Source of the DNA: Glandiceps talaboti
Lineage: Eukaryota; Hemichordata; Enteropneusta; Spengelidae
Direction of reading: 5' to 3'
Assembly: GCF_964340395.1 (NCBI RefSeq)
Contig: NC_135571.1
Location: 12,743,940 to 12,807,939, forward strand
Length of the DNA stretch: 64,000 bases
Below are positions 33,274-53,705 of the stretch, piece by piece. Under the pieces are notes generated by a model. It saw only the letters and a list, made by a program, of their open reading frames with translations, made no database searches and was not told the origin of the DNA. The position numbers and the translations under genes are program-made. The stretch's first letter is position 1. The number at the start of each line of letters is the position of its first letter.

Positions 33274-33638
33274 CAAAGCTTAGAGGCAATGCTCATGCGC
33301 AGTGTACTTTGAAAAGAACTGCGTGCAGAGAATGGCCTAAAGTTTAAACTTTTGGAGGTTTTGTGCAGACGATAATCAAGTATTTAAAATATCCAGTATA
33401 CGTATTTCCTGTGGTTTTAGTAGTTTTGCAAATGAAAATATAAATGTGTCTATCATCTAGTTCATCGGACGGTGACAATATTTAGGGTAGTATTTCCATA
33501 CTTTTGGTCCAATCAGGTAAAATTATATCCGTCAATATTGTCTACCCCTTGTCACAATTTAGGTCCATGAAAATGATACTGTGGTCCAATCAGATACAAC
33601 CTTCCGTCAGGTCACGTGTCTACCCTTTGTCAAATAAG

Positions 33639-34749
33639 TCAAATAAGTCCTTGATCCTTGAGAAAGTCCAATTCCCGATTCATTTGGCATGCAGCACAAC
33701 AACAACAAAAAGTCGTCACACAGCAGTCATTGAGAACAGAACCCTGCAAAAGAAAGAAAGAAAGAAAGAAAGAAAATCATTCTGGATGAATAAAACCCAT
33801 GTTTGCAGCTATTAGTTAAAATTGAATGTATTTCTCTTTTATTTGAACAGTTTAATATCATTGTAGGTGCAGTATCATCAACTTTATTCACAAAACAGAT
33901 TTTTCTAGGTGATATTTCCTTCAGTATTACACTTTTATTTTCAACGATCTTATAGTAATCATAAAAGAAACAAACTACGAAATGTACATAAGGTTATTCC
34001 CTGTGGTGGTGGTGGTGTCGGTGGTGGTGGTGGTGGTGGTGGTGGTGGTGGTGGTGGTGGTGGTGGTGATGGTGGTGGTTTCGGTGGTGATGGTGGTGGT
34101 GGTGATGGTGGTAGTGGTGGTGGTGGTAGTGGTGTTGGTGATGGTGGTGGTGGGGGTGTCGGTGGTGGTGGTAGTGGTGGTGGTGATGGTGGTAGTGGTG
34201 GTAGTGGTGGTGGTGGTGGTAGTGGTGTTGGTGGTGTTGGTAGTGGTGGTGGTGGTGATGGTGGTGGTGGTGGTGATAGTGATGGTGATGGTGGTGATGG
34301 TGTCGGTGGTGGTGGTGGTGATGGTGATGGTGGTAGTGATGACTTTTTTTAAAATCCTGATAAACCATCTTTCCTTACCGTTATGTTAAACATCGTTCTT
34401 AGTTTAGTTCTGAATGGCAATGCAGAGCACGGCACACAACATGGTGTTAATGGGTTTTCACCAAGACGTGTCCCAACTCTTGACATGTAACAAGGATAGC
34501 AGAACGATACTGTAATACCTACATAGATACAACATATAATATTATGTGCAGTTTGTGTCAGCATGATGCAAATAAGTTTATGCATATGTGCCTGGACATT
34601 TAGAAACGAACCCTACGCCATGTTTATTTGAAACATGAATATTGCAATTAGTTTTCTGTAATTATTTATACTTTTCCTCTCTGATCTGATTTGATAGTTT
34701 TTTGCTTTTTTGTTGTGTAACTCTTCTCTTTTTTGAGGAGGAATAAAGG

Positions 34750-34784
<35 letters not shown>

Positions 34785-36057
34785 CTCACTCACTCACTCA
34801 CTCACTCACTCACTCACCCACTCACTCACTCACTCACTCACTCACTGCATAATTGCCACCATGCATGGTTGTAACCATGGTAACAAGTGACGTGTAAAAC
34901 TTACATGTACATGGCGAATCACGGCACTGGCATTCAAAAAGATTGTGGCTCCATATTCTTCTCTTGAAAGAAAAATAAACAACAAATGACGTCACCCTAC
35001 AATCACAAATTATATTGTCGTGGTTATGACATCAGCATAATATATCAAAACATAATCAAACAACATGCTGGTATCAAGTCATTTTAATTTCACAGGACAT
35101 ACATGTATACATCTCTATCAAACTTATATGGGCCAAGGTTAAGGTTCAAAGGTTAAGGTTCAAAGTTGACCAAGTATACTGGTAGATTGCCAAAAACCGT
35201 CGTTTTACCGTGTTTGAACAGGTACGTATATCTGTACGTATATCATGATTTAGGTTACACCGTTGTGAGATAAACACGACTAAGCCAACATATGACAAAG
35301 TCCATTTGTATAGAGACTCGCCCATGTCGTAAAACTGTCTGCTCACAGCAATGTAATCAAAGTACGGACTAAAATTAAAGTAATGTGTAATCAAAGTACG
35401 GACTAAAATTAAAAGAATGTTATGACATCTTAAAATGTCTAGCTCTAGATATAACTAGAAGTGTGATTTAAAAGGTTTGTATACTAATTATGCTGGTAGT
35501 TGACATGAAAATGACGACCTGCAATAGTTTTCACCGATTGGAGGAAGTTATATCTAGTCAATTGGAGCAAGTTAATAGCTAGCCAACATCACCTGAATCA
35601 GTTACTGAATGTATATATAACTTGAATCATCAGGTGTTATTTTGATGACGTGGTGGAATTCGTGAAGTTTGCAAACTATAAGACACAAGTACGTAATAAG
35701 TGATTACGTCATTTCGTTGATGCAACAGAGAGAATCGGTGGATGAGAAAGGGTTTTTCCTAAATTGTAGTTTTTCTGGACACACACAAATCTCCCCTCCC
35801 CCTCCCGTAAAGAAACATTATTCCCAAGTATCAACATTAACCAATCAACGCAATGTTATTATGATTAGTCTCGACTGTTCATACTTGAGGACAACTATTT
35901 GGAATACGTATGTTTTGTGCCTGTTGTAAACAAGTCACACTAGGTGGAGTTAGTGGAGGGTCTGTGGTGGAGATCAGTCAACTGTCTATTTTGGGATAAT
36001 GATGTACGTGCAAAGTATACTTACCGATGGTTGAATAGTAACTACACCACCGGCCAT
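33639..36057 (-). CDS. PLAC8-family cysteine-rich protein, 4 exons, 111 aa
   Basis: Assembled on the minus strand from exons 36057-36025 (MAGGVVTIQPS), 34962-34905, 34518-34379 and 33743-33639. Every junction has AG/GT and the phases fit (0, 1, 0). The product is 111 aa, the usual PLAC8 length. Cysteine-rich blocks are CITVSFCYPCYMSRVGTRLG, then CCVPC in exon 3, and GSVLNDCCVTTFCCCCAACQ in exon 4. These match the family's CCxxxxCPC-type core and its CC(x)nCxxCQxxRE end. PLAC8 proteins are small membrane-associated or cytoplasmic proteins with varied roles; the role here is unknown. The intron layout is identical to the divergent paralogue starting at 39758, so the two are duplicates. A GTG-repeat tract lies in the last intron. 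Exon 1 is the least certain exon: it rests on an ATG, an open frame and a phase-0 gtaagt donor. Sequence similarity carries exons 2-4. Confidence 0.87.
34009..34345. repeat. (GGT)n tract with GAT/GTT/AGT variants
   Basis: 337 bp of trinucleotide-like repeats in the last intron of the - PLAC8 gene, ending 34 bp from the exon 3 donor. Gly-, Val- or His-rich frames across it are artefacts. Confidence 0.95.
34752..34846. repeat. (AAC)n followed by (CTCA)n
   Basis: About 11 AAC and 15 CTCA units, with one CCCA change, in intron 2 of the - PLAC8 gene. Confidence 0.95.
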
Positions 36058-36756
36058 AGTTCAATACTTTATAAGACTCCGCCTAAATGTCTGGTTGGAT
36101 TAGCTGAAATGTTGTCAATTACACGAATAAACACCTGTAGATAAAAGAAAATATTTAATTCGTATCAAAAATGACAACAAACATCCGGGTTTTTTTCTTT
36201 TCTTCAAAAATATTTCAGTATTTTTCACAATGCTAAGAAATCTCAATTTGTCTACTCTACACTTTTGTTACTTATCAAAGGAAGGATTAAATCTGTGACT
36301 AACTGCAACTAGAACGGTTTTGTTAAAAAATTGTTTTGTTTACAATAACTTACTGGACTTACTGTACTTACTGTACACCCTGAACAATATTCGGCTTCGC
36401 CTGTGGGTAAACGTATAAAATTGATTTTTGAGTCCGCCCCAGTAATCAGCGCCCTCAACGACGATCACTTTTCTGTACTATTTATGAATAATATCAACCA
36501 CTGATTAAGAATGTACAATCTCTAATTATTGGTATTTTAACAATTTTCAGTGAAAATTGTCTGATCGAAAAATTATACTCCAGTTACAACTAGTGCCGTT
36601 TGAACATGGAGACAGATTCAAGACCAAGATTTCACTCAAGAATTAAACTTACTACTACATTACCTACAGATACATTGTCTTTTTTAATGAGTAATTAACC
36701 AATTGTTACTCAATATATATTTGGTTACTTTATGAAAAAAAATTCCCAACTGTGAT

Positions 36757-36841
36757 GATCGCTTTATTTATTTAATGTTGTCTGTTCTGCCCTAAAAGGT
36801 ATTTGGATGATAAGATCGTTGTCATGGATACATTGCTAATT
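36757..36841. repeat. ~85-bp direct repeat, copy 1 (between the PLAC8 genes)
   Basis: atgatcgctttatttatt, gttgtctgttctgccct, gataagatcgttgtcatgg match 38033-38116 at most positions. It lies between the divergent PLAC8 genes. It may be a shared upstream element kept from their duplication or part of an interspersed repeat. Confidence 0.75.
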
Positions 36842-38032
36842 TTGTATTATTATTTCAACTAACATGTTGTAGATGGGAGGTCAACTGGTGACTATGTTAT
36901 CATCGCGATCGTGATCCTGTAACACTAATTACCAAGTTATCTATTTTGACGTACGTTCATCGAAGTCAACCAAAGAATGTCGGAGTTAGTTGACAATTAA
37001 GGTTGGTGGTAAAGTACTAAAGTGCAAACTATAGCTATTAGGGTAGACTTTTCTGATGTTATTGTAGGCGGAAATAGTCAATATTGTTGAAACGTTGATT
37101 TTCAAAAACCAATATGTAAACATGGTGTATTTAGGCCTACCACTGGAGATGACGTGGCTGACCATAGAAGTTTTCGAGATAAGAATGCAAATAATATATT
37201 ACCACATCTAAATATACAATATTCTCCATAGCAAAGTACTCTGTCTGAAACATTTCATTTTTTTTCGTTTAATTTTACATTTCTATAAAATAGCATGGAC
37301 TCATACTGACCATGGTTGATATAAGTGTTTTTATTCCCTGCAGTGACAACATGGCACAACGGATAGTAGACAGTAAGACCACCCTTCATTTCTTATACAG
37401 AAAAATTATCAGAACAGTTGAATCTTTGCTAACTTCATAACAAGGATTATTTTCCTTCATTCAACAATGTGCAACAGAACAGCATGACTATACTTGATAC
37501 TGGATAATTGATTTCCCCTAAAGATGCGGAAACTTAACTATGAATATCGCATTCATTCCACCACGTTATAACAGGACAGTATCGAATCCATTCTAAATAC
37601 CATATCTCATACCGCCTCTCCCCCCCCCCCCACACACACTGTAGGACAGTCAACCACATTATATTTCCCGCAGTGAACCATATTTGGGTTCCAGATTACG
37701 ACTAAAATATTAATTCGCACTATAGAGTTCACTTTTTGTAACACTATGTGCAGATGTGTGATACACGACGTACATGGGGTATACTCCAGGATGTAACTCT
37801 GTGCAGGAAGTGTATAATTCAGTAAACCATTGTGTTACCACAACTTGAGTTTATGAACACAATATTAAGAATTGCAAAGATAACAATAACAAAATACCAA
37901 CCTTTATATTCTCTTTGGATTCGTAGCAATCTGATATCTACAGGTCGAGAGAACTACGAGACAGAAAACAGTACTAGTGTCGGGGTGGATCTGCTTTTTT
38001 CAGGTAATATCCAAGCTGTGACATCACATTAA
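36842..38032. other. PLAC8 intergenic region, no gene recognised
   Basis: Spacer between the divergent PLAC8 genes, presumably containing regulatory sequence. A C-rich then ACAC tract lies at 37620-37640. No motif I can assign. Confidence 0.5.
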
Positions 38033-38116
38033 AATGATCGCTTTATTTAATTACTGTTGTCTGTCCTGCCCTCAACGCGGTATTTGGAGATAAGATCGTT
38101 GTCATGGGTACACTGC
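38033..38116. repeat. ~85-bp direct repeat, copy 2
   Basis: atgatcgctttatttaatta, gttgtctgtcctgccctcaa, gataagatcgttgtcatggg; same orientation as copy 1, about 1.27 kb away. Confidence 0.75.
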
Positions 38117-38196
38117 TATGTTGTAGTGTCATCTCTTTATTTAGGTCATGTCAGTACGTGTAAATGCCTCATTTATGATAACCAAGGAATATATGT

Positions 38197-38340
38197 CTGT
38201 CTGTATGTATGTATGTATGTATGTATGTATGTATGTATGTATGTATGTATGTATGTATGTATGTATGTATGTATGTATGTATGTATGTATGTATGTATGT
38301 ATGTATGTATGTATGTATGTGTATGTATCATGTATGTGTG

Positions 38341-38372
<32 letters not shown>

Positions 38373-38375
38373 TGC
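38197..38375. repeat. (GTAT)n then (GT)n and (GCGT)n
   Basis: About 120 bp of GTAT followed by GT and GCGT units. Confidence 0.96.
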
Positions 38376-39059
38376 ATGCATGTATCGTTTCAACAACTTC
38401 CTGTTTTGACCGACATAATCAAATTCTCTGAGATGTATGTATGTTTTGATTACTATTTTCAGGCTGAAAGTGAATATTTCAGCCTTAGTTTCTTGATGAA
38501 ATGTATACTTTTGACTCCAAGTGTTGAATTTTTTTTATAGTGTTTGTTCATGTTGTTTGTGCTAATAATTTGAATCCACCAGGGTACACATCACCCAGTC
38601 GAGTATCCCCGCCCCGGCAACTACTGTGATTGAAAGGTATGAGAAAAAAGTTTGTTGTTCCATTCAGTTAAGACAGGGTACTGTATTTCACCTAATTTGT
38701 ATACATAACAATAACTGCAAACTTGTACATCGACTGATAGACTCATCTGTCGTTGAGGGCGCTCTTTAATAACTCCCTCAGAGGACGTTTATAGCTGACA
38801 TATATTTATTATATTATATTGTTTTGGTGACCTTCACCTGTCATGCCAACAAACGAATTTTATTTATTTATTCAGTTTGACAAACATTAAAACTGTATAA
38901 TTTGTTTTATGATATGAATAATAAATTATAATGAAATCACGGAATACTTGCATTGTCTAGCAACCCCTTGACTTGTGATTGGTATTGTCCTAAACTAAGG
39001 CGTAAACATGAATATTTTAATATGGTTTTATAACACTTGAAGCGTATGGCTTAGGATAG

Positions 39060-39129
39060 AATCAACAGTACAGAACATTCAAACGACTTTAAGCTATCGA
39101 CGTGGACAACTGGTTTGCATACAACGAAG
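39060..39129 (+). other. Possible 5' non-coding exon of the + PLAC8 gene
   Basis: The ATG exon begins at an acceptor (tcattttccag, ending 39721), so an upstream exon is expected. acaacgaag|gtaaat at 39129/39130 is a reasonable donor. The start of this exon is unknown. Confidence 0.3.
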
Positions 39130-39395
39130 GTAAATTTTCAAAGTTCTTTGTTGTCTTACTTGAACTCAGGTCCCTATCAAAGTATTTTTTAAAAAGTTTG
39201 ATATAACCACCACGAATGTGATTATCTGAATATTACATGTAGAATACATTGATAGGACAACATGAAGGTATTGACCTGTAAGAATGGAGTATGGTAACAA
39301 GAGTTATGTGTTAAATTTCGTCGCGTAAAGCTTACAATGTATTTAGTTACTGTATATTTCCCATCTGTAATATAGTCTTAAATATGTCTTATATA

Positions 39396-39593
<198 letters not shown>

Positions 39594-39757
39594 GTCTCGC
39601 TCTATCTCTCTTTCTCTCTCACACACACATTCAAACAAACAAACAAACAAACAAACACATTAAAATGTAATGAATAGTCGTTATAATATATCTCTAATAT
39701 TACGTTTACTTCATTTTCCAGGCTTTTAAAGATATCATACAAAGCTGACATTAAAAC

Positions 39758-48161
<8,404 letters not shown>

Positions 48162-48269
48162 AGATGTCATCAATGAGTAGAAGGATGGTTATACCTGGTG
48201 TCTGGAAATTAGTTTTCGATCATCTGGATAGATACTTTTACCATACGAGAGCATTTTCCAATACCATAC

Positions 48270-48664
48270 GCAAGCACACACACACACATGCATGCTCGCA
48301 CATGAACATACACATACACATACACATGCATGTACACACATGCATGCACACACACACATGCACGCAAGCAAGCACACATACATACACATGAAACCTGGAC
48401 ACACACAAAACATCTATGATGAAACCTTGGAGTATGTATGTATGTATGTATGTATGTATGTATGTATGTATGTATGTATGTATGTATGTATGTATGTATG
48501 TATGTATGTATGTATGTATGTATGTATGTATGTATGTATGTATGTATGTATGTATGTATGTATGTATGTATGTATGTATGAGTGTGTGTATGTATGTATG
48601 TATGTATGTATGTATGTATGTATGTATGTATGTATGTATGTATGAATGTGTGTGTGTATATATA

Positions 48665-48739
<75 letters not shown>
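48270..48739. repeat. CA-rich tract, (GTAT)n and (CA)n
   Basis: CA/GCA-rich 48270-48410, (GTAT)n 48433-48648 with one gagtgtgt break, (CA)n 48674-48739. It begins ~110 bp after the PLAC8 stop, so it may lie in the 3' UTR. Confidence 0.94.
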
Positions 48740-48740
<1 letters not shown>

Positions 48741-48839
48741 GCAGTTTCACATACATATATCAGCCAGATACCATTGAGTGAATCACCTTCTAAAGTAGGA
48801 CATGATTACAACATACATTCAATAATTCAATAAATCACA

Positions 48840-49495
48840 CAAGACATTTAACGGAAGAGATATTTTTCTTTTTTGCAATCTTAATAATTACATGGAGGTC
48901 TCCAATCTTACAGAATTTAAGTACCTCTACTGAGTATATAGTAACCACAAAACTTCTACATCAATCTCTCTCATTTCTATCTAGCATGTACAATTCTGAA
49001 CAGAAAAAACAACAAAAGTGACAGTATAAAGAAAAATAAAATACATTCAAAATTATTGCCAATACAGTCTTGTGTCTTGATCAGTTTCTACTCTCTGCCA
49101 ATGTACATGTGTTGTATGCTAGTATTAGCTCCAAACCAAATCACATTAATGTCTATTTAATTTATTTTTCTTACCCTTTTTTTGACATCATCTTATCTTT
49201 AGCTACTCGTCTATCTTTCCTTTTAAGCTTTGTCAAACAATTAGATTGAGTAAATAACATTTCAAATTTTTTGTACTTTTTAGGCAACTTTTGAAAATAT
49301 AATCTTGATGACAAGGCAAGTCTTTTTCTTATTTGAATCATATCACAATGATAAAATTGGCAGTTTTTTTTAAACATTTTTTTTATATAAATGTAATGAA
49401 AAGAAAGCCGGGCAGTTTGTACAAGGTTTATTTTCAGTAGTTTTAAGACACACACTGTCATTTGGTGGGTTGTGACACTAATGCCTTAAAGTGGT
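48840..49495. other. No gene recognised
   Basis: AT-rich. A 96-aa Lys-rich open frame on - (49171-49461) has no domain signal and is not called. Confidence 0.5.
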
Positions 49496-49845
49496 CATAT
49501 GGATGTGGATTGGGTATTTATTTTGGATTTTTAAGTAATGAAACCATTTTATCATGACTTCCAACTTGTAAAATCAATGTGAAACAACATATGCTAAGTC
49601 CTCATTTGTAACTCAGTAAATTGCAATATCATAATACATAATAAATGTGTAAAATGTTTGTTATTGTATGTACAACAACAAACTTTTTTACATATATTTT
49701 TTTTTAGCTTTTTGCTGTCTTAAGTACAAACACAAACTTTGTCTATGTTGTTTCACATTGGTTTTTCAAGTAGGACGCCATGAATTGTTTTATAAATTAA
49801 AAATCCAAAATAAATGCCTAATCCTCATCCATATGGTCACTTTAA
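49496..49845. mobile_element. Inverted-repeat MITE (AAAGTGG...CCACTTT family), whole copy
   Basis: Starts ttaaagtggtcatatggat and ends atccatatggtcactttaa. The arms continue inward (ggtatttattttggattttt and its complement), so the element is a long imperfect hairpin of ~350 bp with no coding capacity. Confidence 0.85.
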
Positions 49846-50194
49846 GGCTAGAAAATAAACTCTTTTAACTGCTGCTGGCATTTTTGCTCAAGAAAACACT
49901 ACCCCATTCTCAATGTAGGGTCACTGTACAAATGTTACAATTTGGGGTCAAAATGATACAAAAATTTAGTCATTTCAGAATCCAATATGGCTGCCAAATA
50001 CCGTATTAATTCTATAGTGAAATAACAGATTGTTGATTTCCTGGAAAACAAGAAGGTGAACACCTTAATTTCATTTATTATTTTCAAAGAACCAGGAATA
50101 AGCTTTCATATGGCAAAGTTTGAAGAAATTTGACTTTTACAGAAATTTTACGGAGCATTCTACCTCAAGGCATTAGGGTGCCTCACAGTGTAAT

Positions 50195-50441
50195 AGGGAA
50201 CTTGCAATCCAGACTGAGCATGCTCAGACGCAAAGGACTATGGGATTTTCTGTGGTTATCGTATTACCTAATCTGGAGCTACCGATGAAATAAACATCCC
50301 ACAATGGTTAGGGTAACTATGAATTGATTATTTGTGGTTACAAACAATGTAACAATATTGTTTACAATACTAATTGATTAGTGTTTATTATTACATTTCC
50401 CATGATGCAATATTCAACATGGTGGGTGTGCAAGTTCCCTA
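50195..50441. mobile_element. ~247-bp MITE (AGGGAACTTGCA ends)
   Basis: Starts agggaacttgcaatccag and ends ggtgtgcaagttccct, so the terminal inverted repeat is AGGGAACTTGCA or longer. AAT precedes it and ATT follows it. It is the second member of the family nested in the USP6NL-like intron. Confidence 0.8.
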
Positions 50442-50831
50442 TTGTGTTAGCTACAGTCATTACCGTGTATGTTACGTATACTCTCACCATCAAATGGTTT
50501 TGCTTTGCTTTTTGTCTGTAAGGTACACCATGACAGACACCCTTGCAGTCATATTAATCAACCCCTTTTGCTCTGTAGAAAAAAAATTGCCTTTGATTTA
50601 TGTGTCAACACTGATGTGTATCAAACACGTAACTGATCAGTATGACAAGGTTAACAAGAATGTCACATTGAGGGCGCTCTTCAATCCTTAATCACCAATT
50701 TTCAGCGCTTCCCAAAATTACACAATTATAACTGGAAGCTCAAAACAAATTTTTCACTTTTTGCAAAACCTCAGGACCAAGTAAAGGGACTGTTGCCAGG
50801 ACAACTACAATATCATTGCTGTTTTTAGTTG

Positions 50832-50926
50832 TAGTAATATATATCATCGCATCAGTGCAGTAAGGTTATATCTGCTATGCAATTGTATAGGCACATATGA
50901 CCTTACTCCACTGACGCGATGATATA
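50832..50926. repeat. Hairpin with ~37-bp arms
   Basis: atatcatcgcatcagtgcag...aggttatat is followed 25 bp later by its near-complement atatgaccttactccactga...gatgatata. This could be a small foldback element. Confidence 0.7.
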
Positions 50927-51144
50927 CAATTTGCCTTGGTAGCCATTTTGTGTTCCAGAACATGTAATATTTCAAATCTCCAAAGACAGATACGTTAAAT
51001 ATGTAAGGATCACATCATTGTTTTTTTAAATAATTTTTTTATTCAATGAGTATAAAATTTGGCCAATAAATTCTGATAAAATGTCATCCAAATATCATTG
51101 ACACAATCCCTTTTATAAATAAGCCTATACCATTCTACTCTACT

Positions 51145-51585
51145 CCTTACGGACGATCACACAATGTCACACAAGCTCAAAAAGCAAACTTTGTTCGTTT
51201 AGGGAGGAGAAGGGGTCTGGCATCAATGCGACTGCTGAACTTCATTTTCGCACTTCTAACCAAATTTTGAAAACTTTCACACCATCAATGATAACAGGTT
51301 CTATATTTACTACTTAGATGTTGATAAGTTGATTAAAATTTACTTCTAATGTGTTATACAGTGCTGGGTTTCCAGTTCTTAGTATGAGTTTACCATGTTT
51401 TCGCACTGCATTATTGTAGTGATGTGACCGCTACAATTTTCATCACAGTTTACATCATATATGAATGTGTCGATGGCAAACTTGTGAACCTTCATTTAGG
51501 GGGAGGGGGAGGGGGTTTTGTCCTAAATGAATGAAGTTTGCATATTGAGCTTGTGCAAGATTGTGTGATCGTTCCTTAGCTGCAT
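51145..51585. mobile_element. MITE-like inverted repeat (~55-bp arms)
   Basis: The left arm runs from cggacgatcacacaatgtca through acaagctcaaaaagcaaac. The right arm is its imperfect complement (gtttgcatattgagcttg, attgtgtgatcgttcc). The interior is non-coding, with a G-rich tract. Confidence 0.75.
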
Positions 51586-52895
51586 GGTAATATGCTAGAT
51601 AACAAGATATAGATACCAAGATTATAAATCAAGCATGTGTGGATAATTCTACTCAAAATAAAATTGCAATATCAAATAACATACAATGAGAGTATACTAT
51701 TGGAAATCTTCAGAGGTTAGAGGTCATACATCCTGGTATTTTATGAGCCGTGTAACTTGTTTCCATGGTAACATAAGCTTTTTCAAAGGAAAGATCATAA
51801 ACTGTTGATAGTAAAAATCAATGAAATGAGAAAAAAATAAATGACAACCCTGTCTGATGCAAGATCCAAGCTTAGGCTCACCCTCGCAATGTACTGGCTA
51901 TCGTTGATATTTCACATTAAAGGGGGCACAGGATGAGTTTGTACGTGTTCTAGCATAAACTTACACATTTCACAGAAAACTGAAATTCACAAATAAAAGA
52001 TTTGACTTCAAGTATCAAGTAAATAAGCTGCACATTTAGGTTCATGTTGTCCTCTTTGTCAAAACTATTTTTCCTAAAGCATTTGTAAGACTCCAACCGA
52101 TTGGCTAGATATTAGTAATGTCTTCCTAAAAGACTGTATATCAGCCAATCCATGAGAATGTTCTAACTTACTTGATAAAAGACTTGCCTTGCTTTGAACA
52201 ATTACAATCATTTGGAAAAGTTTTATAAGGATCATTGATACGAGCTCTTAGGCACTTTCATTAAAATCAATTCTGGGTAAAGTTGTTACTATGGTTACCA
52301 TCTGACTATTCTGTGTATCTACACCCCCCCCCCTCCCCTGTGAAACATTTCAAATATGCAGATCTAGAGTGCAACATTAGTATTGTTGCTTTTTTTTATA
52401 CAATAGTTATGAATCAGTTTTGAGTCTGAAAATGTTAGAAGTGATCAAAGTCTTGAAATCTCTCCAAACCTTGCTATAGAAAGCTTGTTCCTGGTGGCAA
52501 TTATGATGTCATTTCCTGCAAGCATTTCCCACAATTCCTTGCAGGAAATCCCAAACAATGACAAAACACAAATCCAGTGCAGTAGGGTTTCTTTACAAGA
52601 TTCCAAAGTTGAATAGGTTACCAAGTTGCTATTTTATCATTCAAAGTCATATTTAAATTGATAAAAATAATCAAGATAAGTGTATTTAACACAGAAATAA
52701 TTCTCTGACTGGACTTTTCCTTTAAAATACAATCTAAGACAATCAGGCTAAACTGCAACACTTTAACACTAGGTGGCGCTGTTTATGAACATTTTGTTTC
52801 AATCTGTGCACAAGTGTAATTTATATTTGCATTGATATTGATACACAAAGATTGTGTTGAGAAATAAATCATGCAGATTTCTTAATAATCTCTAG
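51586..52895. other. No gene recognised
   Basis: AT-rich intergenic sequence with a short C-tract near 52324; no repeats or exons recognised. Confidence 0.5.
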
Positions 52896-52899
52896 AATA

Positions 52900-53205
52900 A
52901 GACTTTGCTGTTACATCATCACTTAGTGGGTACACTTTGTCACATAAAATGATGACATCACAGGATTGTGTGCTAATAATAATCCCTACAACAAGAATTG
53001 TTACATGTCATGAAATACACCTTTGCTGTTACATCATCATTTTGCGAGCACACTTTGTCACATAAAATGATGACATCACAGATTGTGTGCTAATAATAAT
53101 CTCTACCACAAAAATTATTACATGCCATGAAATAGACCTTTGCTGTTACATCATCATTTTCGAGCACACTTTGTCACATAAAATGATGACATCACAGGAT
53201 TGTGT
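52900..53205. repeat. ~120-bp tandem repeat, 2.5 units, carrying TGATGACATCA
   Basis: Units contain ctttgctgttacatcatca, actttgtcacataaaatgatgacatcaca (given in two overlapping parts: actttgtcacataaaatgat and gatgacatcaca) and tgctaataataat. Three ctttgctgttacatcatc landmarks occur at ~52904, 53023 and 53140. Confidence 0.88.
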
Positions 53206-53599
53206 GTAAACAGGCCTGCTGTTTACGTTTGTTTACAGCTTTAAAAGTTATGCATAAAGTAAATATTTTCAGAGAAAGAAGACTAATGACTTGAAAATGT
53301 GCAAGATACAAATTATAACAATCTGGTCTGGTGAGTTCTAATCTTAAATTGACGAAAAGCTTGCTACTACCCTGCTATCAATTGTGTCAGAAATACCATT
53401 TAACCTTGGATATCAAATGAGACAAAATGTGTTGATTCACTCACTTTCACTTATCAATACAAAGCTAATATTAATCAGAACGTAGATAGAAATGAGGTAT
53501 AGGTCATGTTTGACAACTTCTAATCAACAAGTTTCTATTGTTATTGACTTATTTTAACAAAACAAGCACTCGACAATTACATGTCATTCCATATATTTT

Positions 53600-53690
53600 C
53601 CTTCATTCAGCTAAGGAAAAAAAAAAGAGTGACCTGAGGGGTCTTTGTCACTACGAGTTGATAGACGAGTAGTGACAACCTTTAGAGTAC
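53600..53690. repeat. Dispersed repeat, GTGACCTAAGGGGCC family
   Basis: gagtgacctgaggggtcttt, then gtcactacgagttgatagac and gagtagtgacaacc, again hairpin-forming. Confidence 0.65.
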
Positions 53691-53705
53691 ACATTCTATA
53701 TTTTT

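Noticed and set aside
34349-34368. His-, Gly- or Val-rich proteins from the GGT tract (33909-34389)
   Set aside because: Microsatellite in an intron of the - PLAC8 gene; no independent coding evidence.
36068-36073. TATA box (TATAAA on -) for the - PLAC8 gene
   Set aside because: It lies only ~11 nt upstream of the start codon, too close to place a transcription start before the ATG.
49171-49461. 96-aa Lys-rich minus-strand open frame
   Set aside because: Composition is explained by AT-rich DNA; no recognisable domain or partner exon.
50374-50691. 105-aa + strand open frame
   Set aside because: Starts inside a MITE (50195-50441), shows no domain and has no splice or codon support.
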